A DNA stretch of 64,000 nt from Phaeospirillum tilakii (GCF_042683125.1 NZ_JBHUIY010000004.1:62001-126000), one strand, 5' to 3'; shown: positions 45,276 through 55,551, counted from the first letter of the stretch. Made by a program: numbers and translations. The notes: generated by a model not told the origin, from the sequence alone.

Positions 45276-45686
45276 GGCAAGGCTCTGTCGTTGCGGTCGC
45301 CAACATCGACGACAGCCGCCGTGGCGCGCGAAGCGGGGAAGGGGGGGGGGGCGTCAATTTCTTTTTTTGATTGCCACGAGTCAATCTTATTAAACTCAGA
45401 AAGAGATTCGATTCTTGAAGGCTAAAATAAACCGAAAATTTTTCGCTGTTTGTGGGCGCGGAGGACGGGGCAGCGGGGAGGGGGCAGGGTGGGGGGCAGC
45501 GGTTGCGGTCGCGCACGGAAATCTGTGCATTTTTATTGACCGGGGGTGGGGAACGGAGTAGAAACCGCCTCTCTTCGGTTCGCTGAAGACGGATTTATGC
45601 CCCCGAGGGGGTCCGCCGGCCCGCGAGTTTCGCGCACCGGCGTGACTTTCGTTGCGGGCGAACGGCCACCAGGGTGGGGAAAGCGC
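45276..45686. other. Intergenic region before ffh
   Basis: Four hundred bases without a gene. The left part (about 45350-45445) is unusually AT-rich, with a T7 run, and probably holds the promoter of the leftward Api92-like gene. The middle is G-rich with long G runs. The right part holds a good promoter for ffh. I found no 4.5S RNA gene here. Confidence 0.5.
45536..45564 (+). promoter_or_regulatory. Sigma70-type promoter for ffh
   Basis: TTGACC (45536-45541), a 17-base spacer, and TAGAAA (45559-45564). It would give a leader of about 115 bases before the ffh start codon. Confidence 0.6.
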
Positions 45687-47051
45687 ATGTTCGAGAGCCT
45701 GAGCGCGAAACTGGGTGACGTGTTCGAACGCCTGACCGGGCGGGGGGCACTGACCGAAGCCGACGTCACCGAGGCGCTGCGCGAGGTTCGCGTCGCCCTG
45801 CTCGAAGCCGACGTCGCCCTGCCGGTGGTCAAGGAACTGATGGGCCGGGTCAAGGCCCGCGCCGTCGGCACCGAGGTGATCAAGTCGGTCTCCCCCGGCC
45901 AGATGGTGGTCAAGGTCGTCCATGACGAGCTGATGGACACCCTCGGCAGCAAGGGGGTCGAACTCAACCTCAGCGTCACCCCGCCGGCGGTGGTGCTGAT
46001 GGTCGGCCTTCAGGGCTCGGGCAAGACCACCACTTCGGCCAAGCTGGCGCTGCGCCTCAAGAAGGCCGGCAAGAAGGTGCTGCTGGCCTCGCTCGACGTC
46101 TACCGCCCGGCGGCGCAGCGGCAGTTGGAGATCCTGGCCGAGCAGGCCGAGGTCGGCTCGCTGCCGATCGTGATGGGCGAGCAGCCGGTGGCGATCACCC
46201 ACCGCGCCCTCGACATGGCCCGCAAGGAAGGCTTCGACGTCCTGATCCTCGACACCGCCGGCCGTCTGCATATCGACGAGGCGCTGATGGCCGAGGTCGC
46301 CGAGGTGCGCGACGTCGCCCGCCCGGCCGAGACCCTGCTGGTCACCGACGCGATGACCGGTCAGGACGCGGTGACCCTGGCCCGCGAATTCAACGAGAAG
46401 GTCGGCGTCACCGGCATCGTGCTGACCCGGATCGACGGCGACGCCCGCGGCGGCGCCGCTTTGTCGATGCGCGCGGTCACCGGCCGGCCGATCAAGTTCC
46501 TCGGCGCGGGCGAAAAGCTCGACGCGCTCGAAGTGTTCCACCCCGACCGCGTCGCCGGCCGCATCCTCGGCATGGGCGACATCGTCTCCCTGGTCGAAAA
46601 GGCGATGGAGACGGTCGAGAAGGAAGAGGCCGAGCGGCTCGCCAAGCGGATCGAGAAGGGCAAGTTCGACCTCGACGACATGCGCAAGCAGTTCGCCCAG
46701 GTCCGCAAGATGGGCGACCTCAAGGGTATGCTCGGCATGCTGCCGGGCGCCGGCAAGATGGCCGCCGCGATGAAGGATGCCAGCGTCGATCCCAAGCTGC
46801 TGGCGCGCCAGGAGGCGATCATCCTGTCGATGACGATGCAGGAACGCCGCAATCCCGACCTGATCAAGGCCTCGCGCAAGAAGCGCATCGCCGCCGGCGC
46901 CGGGGTGGACGTCCAGGAGGTCAACAAGCTGCTGAAGCAGTACCTGATGATGTCCGACGTGATGAAGAAGGTTGCCAAGTTGGGGCAGAAAGGGCTGGCG
47001 CGCCATGGCATCGCCGGGCTGCTGCCGCCCAACATCAGAATGGGGCGGTAG
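45687..47051 (+). CDS. ffh: Signal recognition particle protein Ffh
   Basis: This is a 454-residue GTPase that binds 4.5S RNA and signal sequences and targets membrane proteins with FtsY. It has the N domain (1-90), then the G domain with GLQGSGKTTTSAKLA (about 104-118), DTAGR and TRIDGDARGGA. The Met-rich M domain (about 325-430) includes DLDDMRKQFAQVRKMG and MLGMLPG. ATG 45687 gives the canonical MFESLSAKLGDVFERL start; the longer frame from 45546 is not Ffh-like. It leads the rpsP operon. Confidence 0.97.
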   Translation: MFESLSAKLGDVFERLTGRGALTEADVTEALREVRVALLEADVALPVVKELMGRVKARAVGTEVIKSVSPGQMVVKVVHDELMDTLGSKGVELNLSVTPPAVVLMVGLQGSGKTTTSAKLALRLKKAGKKVLLASLDVYRPAAQRQLEILAEQAEVGSLPIVMGEQPVAITHRALDMARKEGFDVLILDTAGRLHIDEALMAEVAEVRDVARPAETLLVTDAMTGQDAVTLAREFNEKVGVTGIVLTRIDGDARGGAALSMRAVTGRPIKFLGAGEKLDALEVFHPDRVAGRILGMGDIVSLVEKAMETVEKEEAERLAKRIEKGKFDLDDMRKQFAQVRKMGDLKGMLGMLPGAGKMAAAMKDASVDPKLLARQEAIILSMTMQERRNPDLIKASRKKRIAAGAGVDVQEVNKLLKQYLMMSDVMKKVAKLGQKGLARHGIAGLLPPNIRMGR

Positions 47052-47125
47052 AACCCGCCCGGTCCAGTCGCCCAGGGCGGTCCGCCGCCCACGGTGTTTG
47101 ATTTCGAACAGAGGAAGACCCAAGG

Positions 47126-47485
47126 ATGGCTCTGAAGATTCGCCTTTCCCGCGGTGGCGCCAAGAAGCGCCCGTTCTACAAGATCGTGGTCACCGACGCC
47201 CGCTCGCCGCGCGACGGCCGCTTCATCGAGAAGATCGGCACCTACAACCCGATGCTGCCGAGCGACAGCGGCCTGCGTCTGGTGCTCGACCAGGAACGCG
47301 CCAAGCATTGGCTGTCGGTCGGCGCCCAGCCGACCGACCGTCTGGTTCGCTTCTTCGCCGACCTCGGTCTGGTGGTGAAGCCGGCCCGTCCCGAGCAGAC
47401 CAAGCAGCCGCAGCCGAAGGCCAAGGCGCAGCTCCGCGCCAAGGAAGCGGCCGAGCGCGCCGCCGCCGCGGCTTCGGCGGAGTAA
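47126..47485 (+). CDS. rpsP: 30S ribosomal protein S16
   Basis: This is a 119-residue ribosomal protein. The N-terminus MALKIRLSRGGAKKRPFYKI is diagnostic, followed by IGTYNP. The Lys/Ala/Gln-rich tail beyond residue 85 is an alphaproteobacterial extension. GAGGAAGACCCAAGG precedes the ATG. It is followed closely by rimM. Confidence 0.97.
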   Translation: MALKIRLSRGGAKKRPFYKIVVTDARSPRDGRFIEKIGTYNPMLPSDSGLRLVLDQERAKHWLSVGAQPTDRLVRFFADLGLVVKPARPEQTKQPQPKAKAQLRAKEAAERAAAAASAE

Positions 47486-47494
47486 TCACGCCCG

Positions 47495-48034
47495 ATGGCC
47501 TCGCGTGTCTGTGTCGGGCTGGTCGTCGGCGTGCACGGCGTGCGGGGCGCGGTCCGTCTCAAGAGCTTCACCGAGGTGGCGGCCGACATCGGCCGCTACT
47601 CCCCGGTGGAGGACGAGAGCGGAACGCGGCGCTGGCGGCTCCGGGTCACGGGTGAAGCCAAGGGGGCGGTGATCGCCACCCTCGACGGCATCGCCGACCG
47701 TGACGCGGCCGAGGCGCTGAAAGGGGCGCGGCTGTATGTCGAGCGGGCCCGTCTGCCCGCGACCGGCGAGGACGAGTTCCTCTATGCCGATCTGGTCGGC
47801 CTCGTGGCCGTTACCGGGGAAGGCGACCGGTTGGGACGGGTCGGCGCGGTGGCCGATCACGGCGCCGGCGACGTGCTGGACATCACCCTGGACGAAGGCG
47901 GCAGCCTGCTGCTGCCCTTCACCCGGGCCAGCGTGCCGGAAGTCGATCTCGCCAACGGCCGACTGGTGGTGGTGCCGCCGGTCTATGCCGAGGGCGGGCA
48001 GGAAAACGAGGGCGCGGGTGGAGCAGAGACCTGA
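47495..48034 (+). CDS. rimM: 16S rRNA processing protein RimM
   Basis: This is a 179-residue assembly factor that helps mature the 30S head through its contact with S19. VGLVVGVHGVRGAVRLKSF opens the N-terminal barrel and the PRC-barrel begins near residue 95 (YADLVGLVAV). PFTRASVPEVDLANGRLVV is the usual C-terminal motif. It sits between rpsP (9-base gap) and trmD (overlap). Confidence 0.95.
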   Translation: MASRVCVGLVVGVHGVRGAVRLKSFTEVAADIGRYSPVEDESGTRRWRLRVTGEAKGAVIATLDGIADRDAAEALKGARLYVERARLPATGEDEFLYADLVGLVAVTGEGDRLGRVGAVADHGAGDVLDITLDEGGSLLLPFTRASVPEVDLANGRLVVVPPVYAEGGQENEGAGGAET

Positions 48035-48740
48035 CGGGCCGTGGCGTGCCACGGTGCTGACGATCTTCCCGGAGATGTTTCCGGGGCCGCTCGGCCTGTC
48101 GCTGGCCGGGCGTGGTCTGGCCGAGGGAATCTGGTCGCTCGATGCGGTCGATATCCGCGGCTATGCCACCGACCGTCACCGTTCGGTCGATGATTCGCCG
48201 TTCGGCGGCGGGGCCGGGATGGTGATGCGCCCCGACGTGCTCGACGCCGCTCTTGACGGCGCGGGCGGGGTCGGGCCGCTGATCTATCTGACCCCGCGCG
48301 GGCGGCGGCTCGATCAGCCGCTGGTGCGGGAATTGGCGGCGGGGCCCGGGGTCCGGGTGCTGTGCGGCCGGTTCGAAGGGGTCGATCAGCGTCTGCTGGA
48401 GGCCCGCGAGGCGGTCGAGGTCAGCATCGGCGACTTCATCCTGTCCGGCGGCGAGCCGGCGGCGCTGGTGATGCTCGACGCGGTGGTGCGGTTGTTGCCG
48501 GGGATCGTCGGCGCGGCCGAATCGCTGGACGAAGAGAGTTTCGAGTGGGGATTGCTCGAATATCCCCATTATACCCGTCCCCAGCTGTGGCAGGGGCGGG
48601 CGGTGCCGGAGGTGTTGCTGTCCGGTCACCACGAGAAGATTCGCGCCTGGCGGCGTCGCCAGGCGGAGGAGATAACCCGGCGGCGCCGGCCCGATCTGTG
48701 GGACCGGTACCAGGCCGCCACTGACCTGAGCGAGGGTTGA
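48018..48740 (+). CDS. trmD: tRNA (guanine-N1)-methyltransferase
   Basis: This is a 240-residue SPOUT methyltransferase that makes m1G37 in tRNAs and protects the reading frame. WRATVLTIFPEMFPG is the N-terminal signature; the trefoil knot includes LCGRFEGVDQR and IGDFILSGGE. GTG 48018, inside the rimM 3' end, is the best start because the family needs residues before WRATVL. No Met lies near by; a later GTG at 48054 is too short. The C-terminal domain has YPHYTRP. Confidence 0.95.
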   Translation: MEQRPDGPWRATVLTIFPEMFPGPLGLSLAGRGLAEGIWSLDAVDIRGYATDRHRSVDDSPFGGGAGMVMRPDVLDAALDGAGGVGPLIYLTPRGRRLDQPLVRELAAGPGVRVLCGRFEGVDQRLLEAREAVEVSIGDFILSGGEPAALVMLDAVVRLLPGIVGAAESLDEESFEWGLLEYPHYTRPQLWQGRAVPEVLLSGHHEKIRAWRRRQAEEITRRRRPDLWDRYQAATDLSEG

Positions 48741-48743
48741 GCC

Positions 48744-49175
48744 ATGGTGAACATCATTGAGCAGCTCGAAAAGGAGCAGATCGAGAAGCTGACCGCCGCG
48801 CGCGGCGTCCCCAGCTTCGCCCCCGGCGACACCGTCAAGGTGAACGTCAAGGTGATCGAAGGCAACCGCGAGCGTGTCCAGGCCTACGAAGGCGTCTGCA
48901 TCGCCCGCAAGAACGACGGCATCAATTCGTCGTTCATCGTCCGCAAGATCTCCTACGGTGAAGGCGTCGAGCGTATCTTCCCGCTCTACTCGCCGAACAT
49001 CGCCTCGATCGAGGTGGTCCGTCGCGGCGACGTCCGCCGGGCCAAGCTGTACTACCTGCGCGACCTGCGCGGCAAGGCGGCCCGCATCGCCGAGCAGACC
49101 ACCGGCCATTCCGGCAAGGTGGCCGCCGCCGAGCGCGCCGACGCCGCCGCCGCCAAGGCGAAGGCGAAAGAGTAA
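48744..49175 (+). CDS. rplS: 50S ribosomal protein L19
   Basis: This is a 143-residue ribosomal protein. PSFAPGDTVKVNVKVIEG, RVQAYEGVCIARK, and FPLYSPNIASIEVVRRGDVR are diagnostic. A Lys/Ala-rich tail extends past residue 120. It starts 3 bases after the trmD stop and ends the ribosomal operon. Confidence 0.97.
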   Translation: MVNIIEQLEKEQIEKLTAARGVPSFAPGDTVKVNVKVIEGNRERVQAYEGVCIARKNDGINSSFIVRKISYGEGVERIFPLYSPNIASIEVVRRGDVRRAKLYYLRDLRGKAARIAEQTTGHSGKVAAAERADAAAAKAKAKE

Positions 49176-49202
49176 CTTCGGCCGTCCCTCGGCCGGTCTG
49201 GC

Positions 49203-49322
49203 GATGGTGGGCGGGCTGCCGCCCGCACCCGCCCGGGGCGATGCCCCGGACCCCCTTTATTTTCGAAAATAAGGGGGGCCGGGGGCTTGGCCCCCGGGCG
49301 GGGTGCGGGGCGGCAGCCCCGC
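49203..49322. repeat. Family B composite repeat
   Basis: GGCGGGC-TGCC-GCCCGC, CCGGGGC-GAT-GCCCCGG, a TTATTTTCGAAAATAA palindrome, CCGGGGGC-TTG-GCCCCCGG and GGGGC-GGCA-GCCCC occur in series between rplS and leuC. The central T/A palindrome with flanking stems may terminate the rplS transcript. Confidence 0.75.
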
Positions 49323-49404
49323 CGCTCCCCGGCCGGTGCCGGATGTGTCCGACCTTTGAGGCGATCGGGCCCGACCGGGCCGCGCCGCACTTCAGGGAAT
49401 CGTC

Positions 49405-50808
<1,404 letters not shown>

Positions 50809-50812
50809 GGCG

Positions 50813-51418
50813 ATGGAGAAGTTCACCGTTCTCACCGGCGTCGCGGCGCCGTTGCCGATGATCAACGTCGATACCGACATGATCATCCCCAAGCTGTTCC
50901 TCAAGACGATCAAGCGCACCGGGCTCGGCAAGAACCTGTTCGACGAGATGCGCTACACCCCGGACGGCAAGGAAGTCCCCGACTTCGTGCTCAACAAGGC
51001 GGCCTACCGTTCGGCCAGCATCCTGGTGGCCGGGGCCAATTTCGGCTGCGGCTCGTCGCGCGAGCATGCCCCGTGGGCGATCCTCGATTTCGGCATCCGC
51101 TGCGTGATCGCGCCGAGCTTCGCCGACATCTTCTACAACAACTGTTTCAAGAACGGCATCCTGCCGATCAAGCTGCCGCAGGAGCAGGTCGACAAGCTGA
51201 TGGACGACGCCAATCGCGGCGCCAACGCCATCGTCACCGTCGATCTGGTCAAGCAGACCATCACCGGTCCCGACGGCGGCTGCATCGCCTTCGAGGTCGA
51301 TCCCTTCCGCAAGCATTGCCTGCTGAACGGTCTCGACGACATCGGTTTGACGATGCAGCGGGCCGACCGCATCGCTTCGTTCGAACAGACCCGCACCCAG
51401 TCCCAGCCTTGGCTGTGA
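50813..51418 (+). CDS. leuD: 3-isopropylmalate dehydratase small subunit
   Basis: This is the 201-residue swivel-domain partner of LeuC. NVDTDMIIPKLFLKTIKRTG and GANFGCGSSREHAPWAI are the family signatures. AGGGCTGTAAGGCG lies upstream of the ATG. Confidence 0.97.
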   Translation: MEKFTVLTGVAAPLPMINVDTDMIIPKLFLKTIKRTGLGKNLFDEMRYTPDGKEVPDFVLNKAAYRSASILVAGANFGCGSSREHAPWAILDFGIRCVIAPSFADIFYNNCFKNGILPIKLPQEQVDKLMDDANRGANAIVTVDLVKQTITGPDGGCIAFEVDPFRKHCLLNGLDDIGLTMQRADRIASFEQTRTQSQPWL

Positions 51419-51505
51419 TTTGACCTTCGGGTTAACCAACAAGGATTGACGCCGCCGCCGCAAGGCGGTAGGCACCATCCGATCGTTATAATTTGGGAGC
51501 GTACC

Positions 51506-52612
51506 ATGTCCGCCAAGAAACTTTTGATTCTTCCCGGCGACGGCATTGGCGTCGAAGTGATGGCGCAGGTGCGCCGGATCATCGACTGGCTGGGGAAGCG
51601 GCGGAAAATCGAGTTCGACCTGTCCGAGGGTCTGATCGGTGGCTCGGCCTATGACGTCCACGGCACCCCGCTGGCCGACGAAACCCTGGCCGACGCGCTG
51701 GCGGCCGATGCGGTGCTGCTCGGCGCGGTCGGCGGCCCGAAGTGGGACAACCTGCCGTTCGACAAGAAGCCGGAACGCGGCCTGCTCAAGATCCGCAAGG
51801 AAATGGGCCTGTTCGCCAACCTGCGTCCGGCCACCGTGTTCGACGCCCTGGTCGATGCCTCGACCCTCAAGCCCGAGATCGTCGCCGGCCTCGACATCAT
51901 GATCCTGCGCGAACTGACCGGCGGCCTCTATTTCGGCCAGCCGCGCGGGATCGAGACCCTGCCCGACGGCTCGCGCCGGGGCGTCAACACCCTGGTCTAC
52001 ACCACCGAGGAAGTCCGCCGCATCGGCCGGGTCGCCTTCGAACTGGCCCGCAAGCGCAACAAGCGGGTCTGCTCGGTCGACAAGGCCAACGTGCTCGAAT
52101 GCACCGTGCTGTGGCGCGAGGAGATGGTCAAGCTCCAGCGCGAGGAATTCCCCGACGTCGAGCTGTCCCACATGTACGTGGACAACGCGGCGATGCAGCT
52201 GGTGCGCAATCCCAAGCAGTTCGACGTGATGGTCACCGAGAACACCTTCGGCGACATCCTGTCCGACTGCGCGGCGATGCTGACCGGCTCGCTCGGCATG
52301 CTGCCGTCGGCCTCGCTCGGCGCCGCCGACGAAAACGGCCGCCGTCGTGCCCTGTACGAGCCGGTGCATGGCTCGGCCCCGGACATCGCCGGCAAGGACA
52401 TCGCCAACCCGCTGGCGACCATCCTGTCCTTCGCGATGTGCCTGCGCTACTCGTTCGATATGGAGGCCGAGGCCGACCTGATCGAAACCGCGGTCAAGAC
52501 CGTGCTGAAGGGCGGTCTGCGCACCGGCGACATCATGCAGCCGGGCAAGGCCAAGGTCTCCACCACCGTGATGGGTGAGGCCGTGGTGCGCGAACTCGAC
52601 AAGATCGGCTGA
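51506..52612 (+). CDS. leuB: 3-isopropylmalate dehydrogenase
   Basis: This is a 368-residue enzyme that oxidatively decarboxylates 3-isopropylmalate. LILPGDGIGVEVM opens the protein, LRPATVF and LRELTGGLYFG bind substrate, DKANVLE and YVDNAAMQLV follow, and YEPVHGSAPDIAGKDIANP binds NAD. ATG 51506 has GGGAGC 6 bases upstream; the frame from 51446 adds non-family residues. The 87-base gap after leuD contains CGCCGCCGCAAGGCGG, a small stem. Confidence 0.97.
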   Translation: MSAKKLLILPGDGIGVEVMAQVRRIIDWLGKRRKIEFDLSEGLIGGSAYDVHGTPLADETLADALAADAVLLGAVGGPKWDNLPFDKKPERGLLKIRKEMGLFANLRPATVFDALVDASTLKPEIVAGLDIMILRELTGGLYFGQPRGIETLPDGSRRGVNTLVYTTEEVRRIGRVAFELARKRNKRVCSVDKANVLECTVLWREEMVKLQREEFPDVELSHMYVDNAAMQLVRNPKQFDVMVTENTFGDILSDCAAMLTGSLGMLPSASLGAADENGRRRALYEPVHGSAPDIAGKDIANPLATILSFAMCLRYSFDMEAEADLIETAVKTVLKGGLRTGDIMQPGKAKVSTTVMGEAVVRELDKIG

Positions 52613-52636
52613 TCGGCCGTCATCTTGGGGTAAAGG

Positions 52637-52669
52637 AACGGGAGCGGCTCGGCGCCGCTCCCGTTTTTT
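52637..52669 (+). terminator. Intrinsic terminator after leuB
   Basis: CGGGAGCGGC-TCGGC-GCCGCTCCCG followed by TTTTTT, with AA before the stem. It is a textbook rho-independent terminator 25 bases after the leuB stop codon. Confidence 0.9.
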
Positions 52670-52670
52670 C

Positions 52671-52795
52671 GTGGGCGCTGCCCACACCCGCCAAGGGCCG
52701 CAGGCCCTTGGATCCCATTCCCTGGCCTGCGTGCCCCGACCATCAAAGGGTTCCAAGGGCCTTGCGGCCCTTGGCGGGTCCGGGCGGAGCCCGGG
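52671..52795. repeat. Family A repeat, inverted pair
   Basis: Forward and reverse units (each with a GGGC/GCCC stem and a CCAAGGGCC/GGCCCTTGG stem) flank a spacer with CCCTGG and CCCCGACCATCAAAGGG. It fills the gap between convergent leuB and the DUF364 gene. Confidence 0.85.
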
Positions 52796-52796
52796 A

Positions 52797-54062
52797 TCAG
52801 GCGGCGGCGCGGCAGCGGTGGCGGTATTGGCCGAAGCGGGTGAATTCGCGCGGCGCGGCGCCGGCGCGGATCGCGGCGGCGAGGCCGCGCGGGTCATGCA
52901 CCACCAGCCCGCCCAGCACGGCGATGCCGTAATCGAACAGGCGCGGCGTCAGCGGGGTGGACAGGCCGATCAGCGCCAGCGGCGCGGTTTCGGCCAGCCG
53001 CAGGATGCGCGGCAGCGAGCGGTTGACCAGCGCCGAGGCGTTGACCACCGCGCAGCCGCAGCCCGGCAACAGGGTATCCATCGCCACCGGCGGGAACTCG
53101 CCGGGACGGGGCTCGGTCTCGATCACCGCCGCCTGGGGCAGGATCCCGCCCAGGCCGGGAAAGGCGCCGATCACCACCGCGCGGCCGGGGCCGTGCGGCA
53201 GCGCCTGCACCCCGTTGCCGGGGCGCAGGTCGGGATCGGGCCGGTTGTAATGGGCGTTGAGGGCGGCGACGCCCAATGCCATCTCGACCGGGTCCCACGA
53301 GCGGCACAGCAGGGCGAGGCGGCGCAGCCCCTCGCGTTGCAGCCCGGCGAGGCGGGGGGCGAGGTCACGCGGCGGGCGGGGCAGGGCGGCGAGGCCGCTG
53401 CCATGCGGGCCCTCGACCATGATCCAGCGGCCGCCGCAGGCGATGGCGCGGATTTCGTCGTCGGCGACGCCGAGGGCGAGGTCCTGATACAGCCGTTCCG
53501 GCCCCCACCAGCGCCACAGCGAGTCGAGATCGGGGGCGACCATCGCCCCCTGGCGGCGCATCTGCGCCGGCAGGCGGTGCAGGCAGCGCCCGGCGATCGA
53601 GGTCAGCACCGGCAGCCCCTGCGCCACCCCCTGGCCCAGGCTGGCGCCGAGATCGCGCGAGGCGGAGCGGAAGGCGGGAAAGCGGCTGATCACCAGCAGG
53701 TCGGCATCCTCGCGCATCGCCTGACGCAGATGGCGGGTGGCGTCGCAGCGTTCGACCGCCAGCGGGGTGCCGCTGGCGAGGTCGAACAGCTCGATCCGCT
53801 CGGCGCAGCCCTCGCCGGGGGCGGCGTCGGCGGCGTGGTTGCGCTGGACATAGCCGGTGACGGTGAAGCCCCGCCCCTTGAGGCGCAGCGCGAAATCGGC
53901 CAGCAGCCCATCGACCGATTCGGCCGGGTCGTGGATCACCAGACCGGGCCGCACCCAGGGCGCCTGCACCGGCTCGATCAGCGACAGGGTGCGCCGGTCG
54001 GCGAAATCCTGGCGCGGGCCGAGCCCGTCCGGGAGGTCGCGGGGCGTCGGCTTGGTGGCCAT
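52797..54062 (-). CDS. DUF2478-DUF4213-DUF364 fusion protein, copy 2
   Basis: This is a 421-residue soluble protein. Residues about 35-195 match the DUF2478 pattern: PAESVDGLLADFALRLKGRG, VTGYVQRNH, FDLASGTPL, REDADLLVISRF and GLPVLTSI. Residues about 215-300 correspond to the DUF4213 enolase-like domain (YQDLALGV, WDPVEMALGVAALNAHYN). Residues about 300-421 form the DUF364 Rossmann-like heavy-metal-chelation domain (VVIGAFPGL, ETEPRPGE, AMDTLLPGC, NRSLPRIL, GLSTPLTPRLF). It lies 13 bases after its paralogue and is clearly a tandem duplicate. Biochemical role is unknown. Confidence 0.8.
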   Translation of the reverse strand: MATKPTPRDLPDGLGPRQDFADRRTLSLIEPVQAPWVRPGLVIHDPAESVDGLLADFALRLKGRGFTVTGYVQRNHAADAAPGEGCAERIELFDLASGTPLAVERCDATRHLRQAMREDADLLVISRFPAFRSASRDLGASLGQGVAQGLPVLTSIAGRCLHRLPAQMRRQGAMVAPDLDSLWRWWGPERLYQDLALGVADDEIRAIACGGRWIMVEGPHGSGLAALPRPPRDLAPRLAGLQREGLRRLALLCRSWDPVEMALGVAALNAHYNRPDPDLRPGNGVQALPHGPGRAVVIGAFPGLGGILPQAAVIETEPRPGEFPPVAMDTLLPGCGCAVVNASALVNRSLPRILRLAETAPLALIGLSTPLTPRLFDYGIAVLGGLVVHDPRGLAAAIRAGAAPREFTRFGQYRHRCRAAA

Positions 54063-54075
54063 CCGCCGGCCCCCC

Positions 54076-55257
54076 TCAGGCCAGGGCGGCGCGGCGCGGG
54101 GCCGGCGCGGCGGCGGTGTCGGCGCGGCGAAGATGGACATACTGGCCGAAGCGGATGAACTCGCGCGGCAGCGCCCCGGCGCGGATCGCCGCCCCCAGCC
54201 CCTTGGCGTCGCGCACCACCAGCCCGCCCAGGATCTCGACCCCATAGGCGTGCAGGCGCGGGGTCAGCGGCGTCACCGGTCCGACCAGGGCGACGCGGGC
54301 GCCGTGGGCCAGACGCAGGATGCGGGGCAGGGTGCGGTTGACCAGCGAGGAGGAGGCGACCACCGCCGCCGCGCAGCCGGGCAGCAGGGTGTCCATCGCC
54401 ACGGTGGGATATTCGCCGGGGCGGGGATCGGTCTCGATCACCTGGGGATTGCGGATCACCTCGTTGAGGCCGGGGAACGCGCCGACCACCACCACCCGCC
54501 CGGCCTCGGTCCCGAAGGCCTGGGCGCCATTGCCGGGCTCGCCTTCCAGGTCGAAGCGGTTGTAATGGGCGTTGATCGCCGCCACCCCCAGCGCCATTTC
54601 CAGCGGATCCCATGAACTGGAATAATCGGCCAGCTGGCGCAGGCTCATCTTGCGGAAATCGGCGAGGCGGCTGATCAGATCGCGGGCATTGCGCGGCAGA
54701 TAGGCCAGCCCGGCCCCGGCCGGCCCCTCGACCATCAGCCAGCGCGGCCCGATCACCAATTGCCGCACCTGATCGTGGGCGACGCCGAGGGCGAGATCCT
54801 GGTACAGCCGCTCCGGCCCCCACCAGCGCCACAGCGAGTCCATCGCCGGCGGAATCAGGCTGCCGGCGGTGCCGGCGAAATCGTGCCACGCCTGCACCCC
54901 GCCATCGGCGACGGTGGTCAGCACCGGCATGCCCTGGGTCAGCCCCTCGCCGACGGCGGCGGCAAGGTCGGTGGCGGCGTGGCGGAACAACGGAAAACCG
55001 GAGATCACCGCAAGGTCGGCATCCTCGCGCATCGCCTTGCGCAGGGTGCGGGCGGCGGCGGTGGCGGGCTCGCCCGGCAGCGGGGTGCCGCTGGCCAGAT
55101 CGATCAGCCCGCCCTCGCCCTGGACGCAGCCGGCGACGGTGAAGCCGCGTCCGGCGATCCCGGCGGCAAACGCCGCCAGCATCGCGTCAACCGGGCTGTC
55201 GGGCTGGTGAATCACCACGCCGGGGCTGATCCAGGGGGCTTTGGTCGGGGCGAACAT
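54076..55257 (-). CDS. DUF2478-DUF4213-DUF364 fusion protein, copy 1
   Basis: This is a 393-residue paralogue of the next gene with the same three modules: DUF2478 (about 12-170; QPDSPVDAMLAAFAAGIAGR, AGCVQGEG, DLASGTPL), DUF4213 (about 180-265) and DUF364 (about 270-393; VVVGAFPGL, ETDPRPGEY, AMDTLLPGC, NRTLPRIL, TPLTPRLHAYG). It lacks the P-loop of NTPases. ATG 55257 has GAGGAAT upstream; the longer frame from 55422 runs through promoter-like sequence. It is the first gene of a two-gene operon. From recall, such domains cluster with molybdenum or nitrogenase genes; none are visible here. Confidence 0.8.
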   Translation of the reverse strand: MFAPTKAPWISPGVVIHQPDSPVDAMLAAFAAGIAGRGFTVAGCVQGEGGLIDLASGTPLPGEPATAAARTLRKAMREDADLAVISGFPLFRHAATDLAAAVGEGLTQGMPVLTTVADGGVQAWHDFAGTAGSLIPPAMDSLWRWWGPERLYQDLALGVAHDQVRQLVIGPRWLMVEGPAGAGLAYLPRNARDLISRLADFRKMSLRQLADYSSSWDPLEMALGVAAINAHYNRFDLEGEPGNGAQAFGTEAGRVVVVGAFPGLNEVIRNPQVIETDPRPGEYPTVAMDTLLPGCAAAVVASSSLVNRTLPRILRLAHGARVALVGPVTPLTPRLHAYGVEILGGLVVRDAKGLGAAIRAGALPREFIRFGQYVHLRRADTAAAPAPRRAALA

Positions 55258-55551
55258 CGGAACGATTCCTCGGAACCAGAACAGGGGGATAAAAAAACGA
55301 CGGCGTGGCTTCAAGCCGTTCAGCAAAAGCCATGCCAGCGCCCGGCCGTCGATGACCACGCGATTGCTTCCCCGCTGGTGTCGGAAAGGCAACATCGACT
55401 GTCGAGTCCGGGACAGCCTCACGTCCTCGCAGCGGAACGTGGCAATTTTTTGCGGCGGCGGATTTTCGTTATGAGGTTAAGGTATATCACGAAAACGGGC
55501 CGACAGGGCAAGCGGCTCGGCGCGCATACCATCACGTTACGCGGGCTCCCG
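55258..55551. other. Promoter region of the DUF2478-DUF364 operon
   Basis: No gene is visible. It holds the operon promoter region, an inverted repeat at 55463-55495, and the first of two 36-base near-identical copies (55521-55556 and 55565-55600) of a segment containing CATACCAT, ACGTTACGCGGGC and a GCGGGC-TCC-CGCCCGC hairpin. Confidence 0.5.
55463..55495. promoter_or_regulatory. Inverted repeat, possible operator
   Basis: TTTTCGT and ACGAAAA are perfect arms 19 bases apart. Inside them CGTTAT and ATATCACG give a partial second symmetry. This faintly resembles a ModE-type site (CGTTATA...TATAACG), but the inner arms do not match well. Confidence 0.35.

Noticed and set aside
45276..45686. 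Possible 4.5S RNA (ffs) next to ffh
   Set aside because: No conserved SRP RNA domain IV-like hairpin could be found by eye in this interval.
51464..51492. TATAAT at 51487 as a leuB promoter
   Set aside because: No -35 element at suitable spacing, and a start there would leave almost no leader before ATG 51506.
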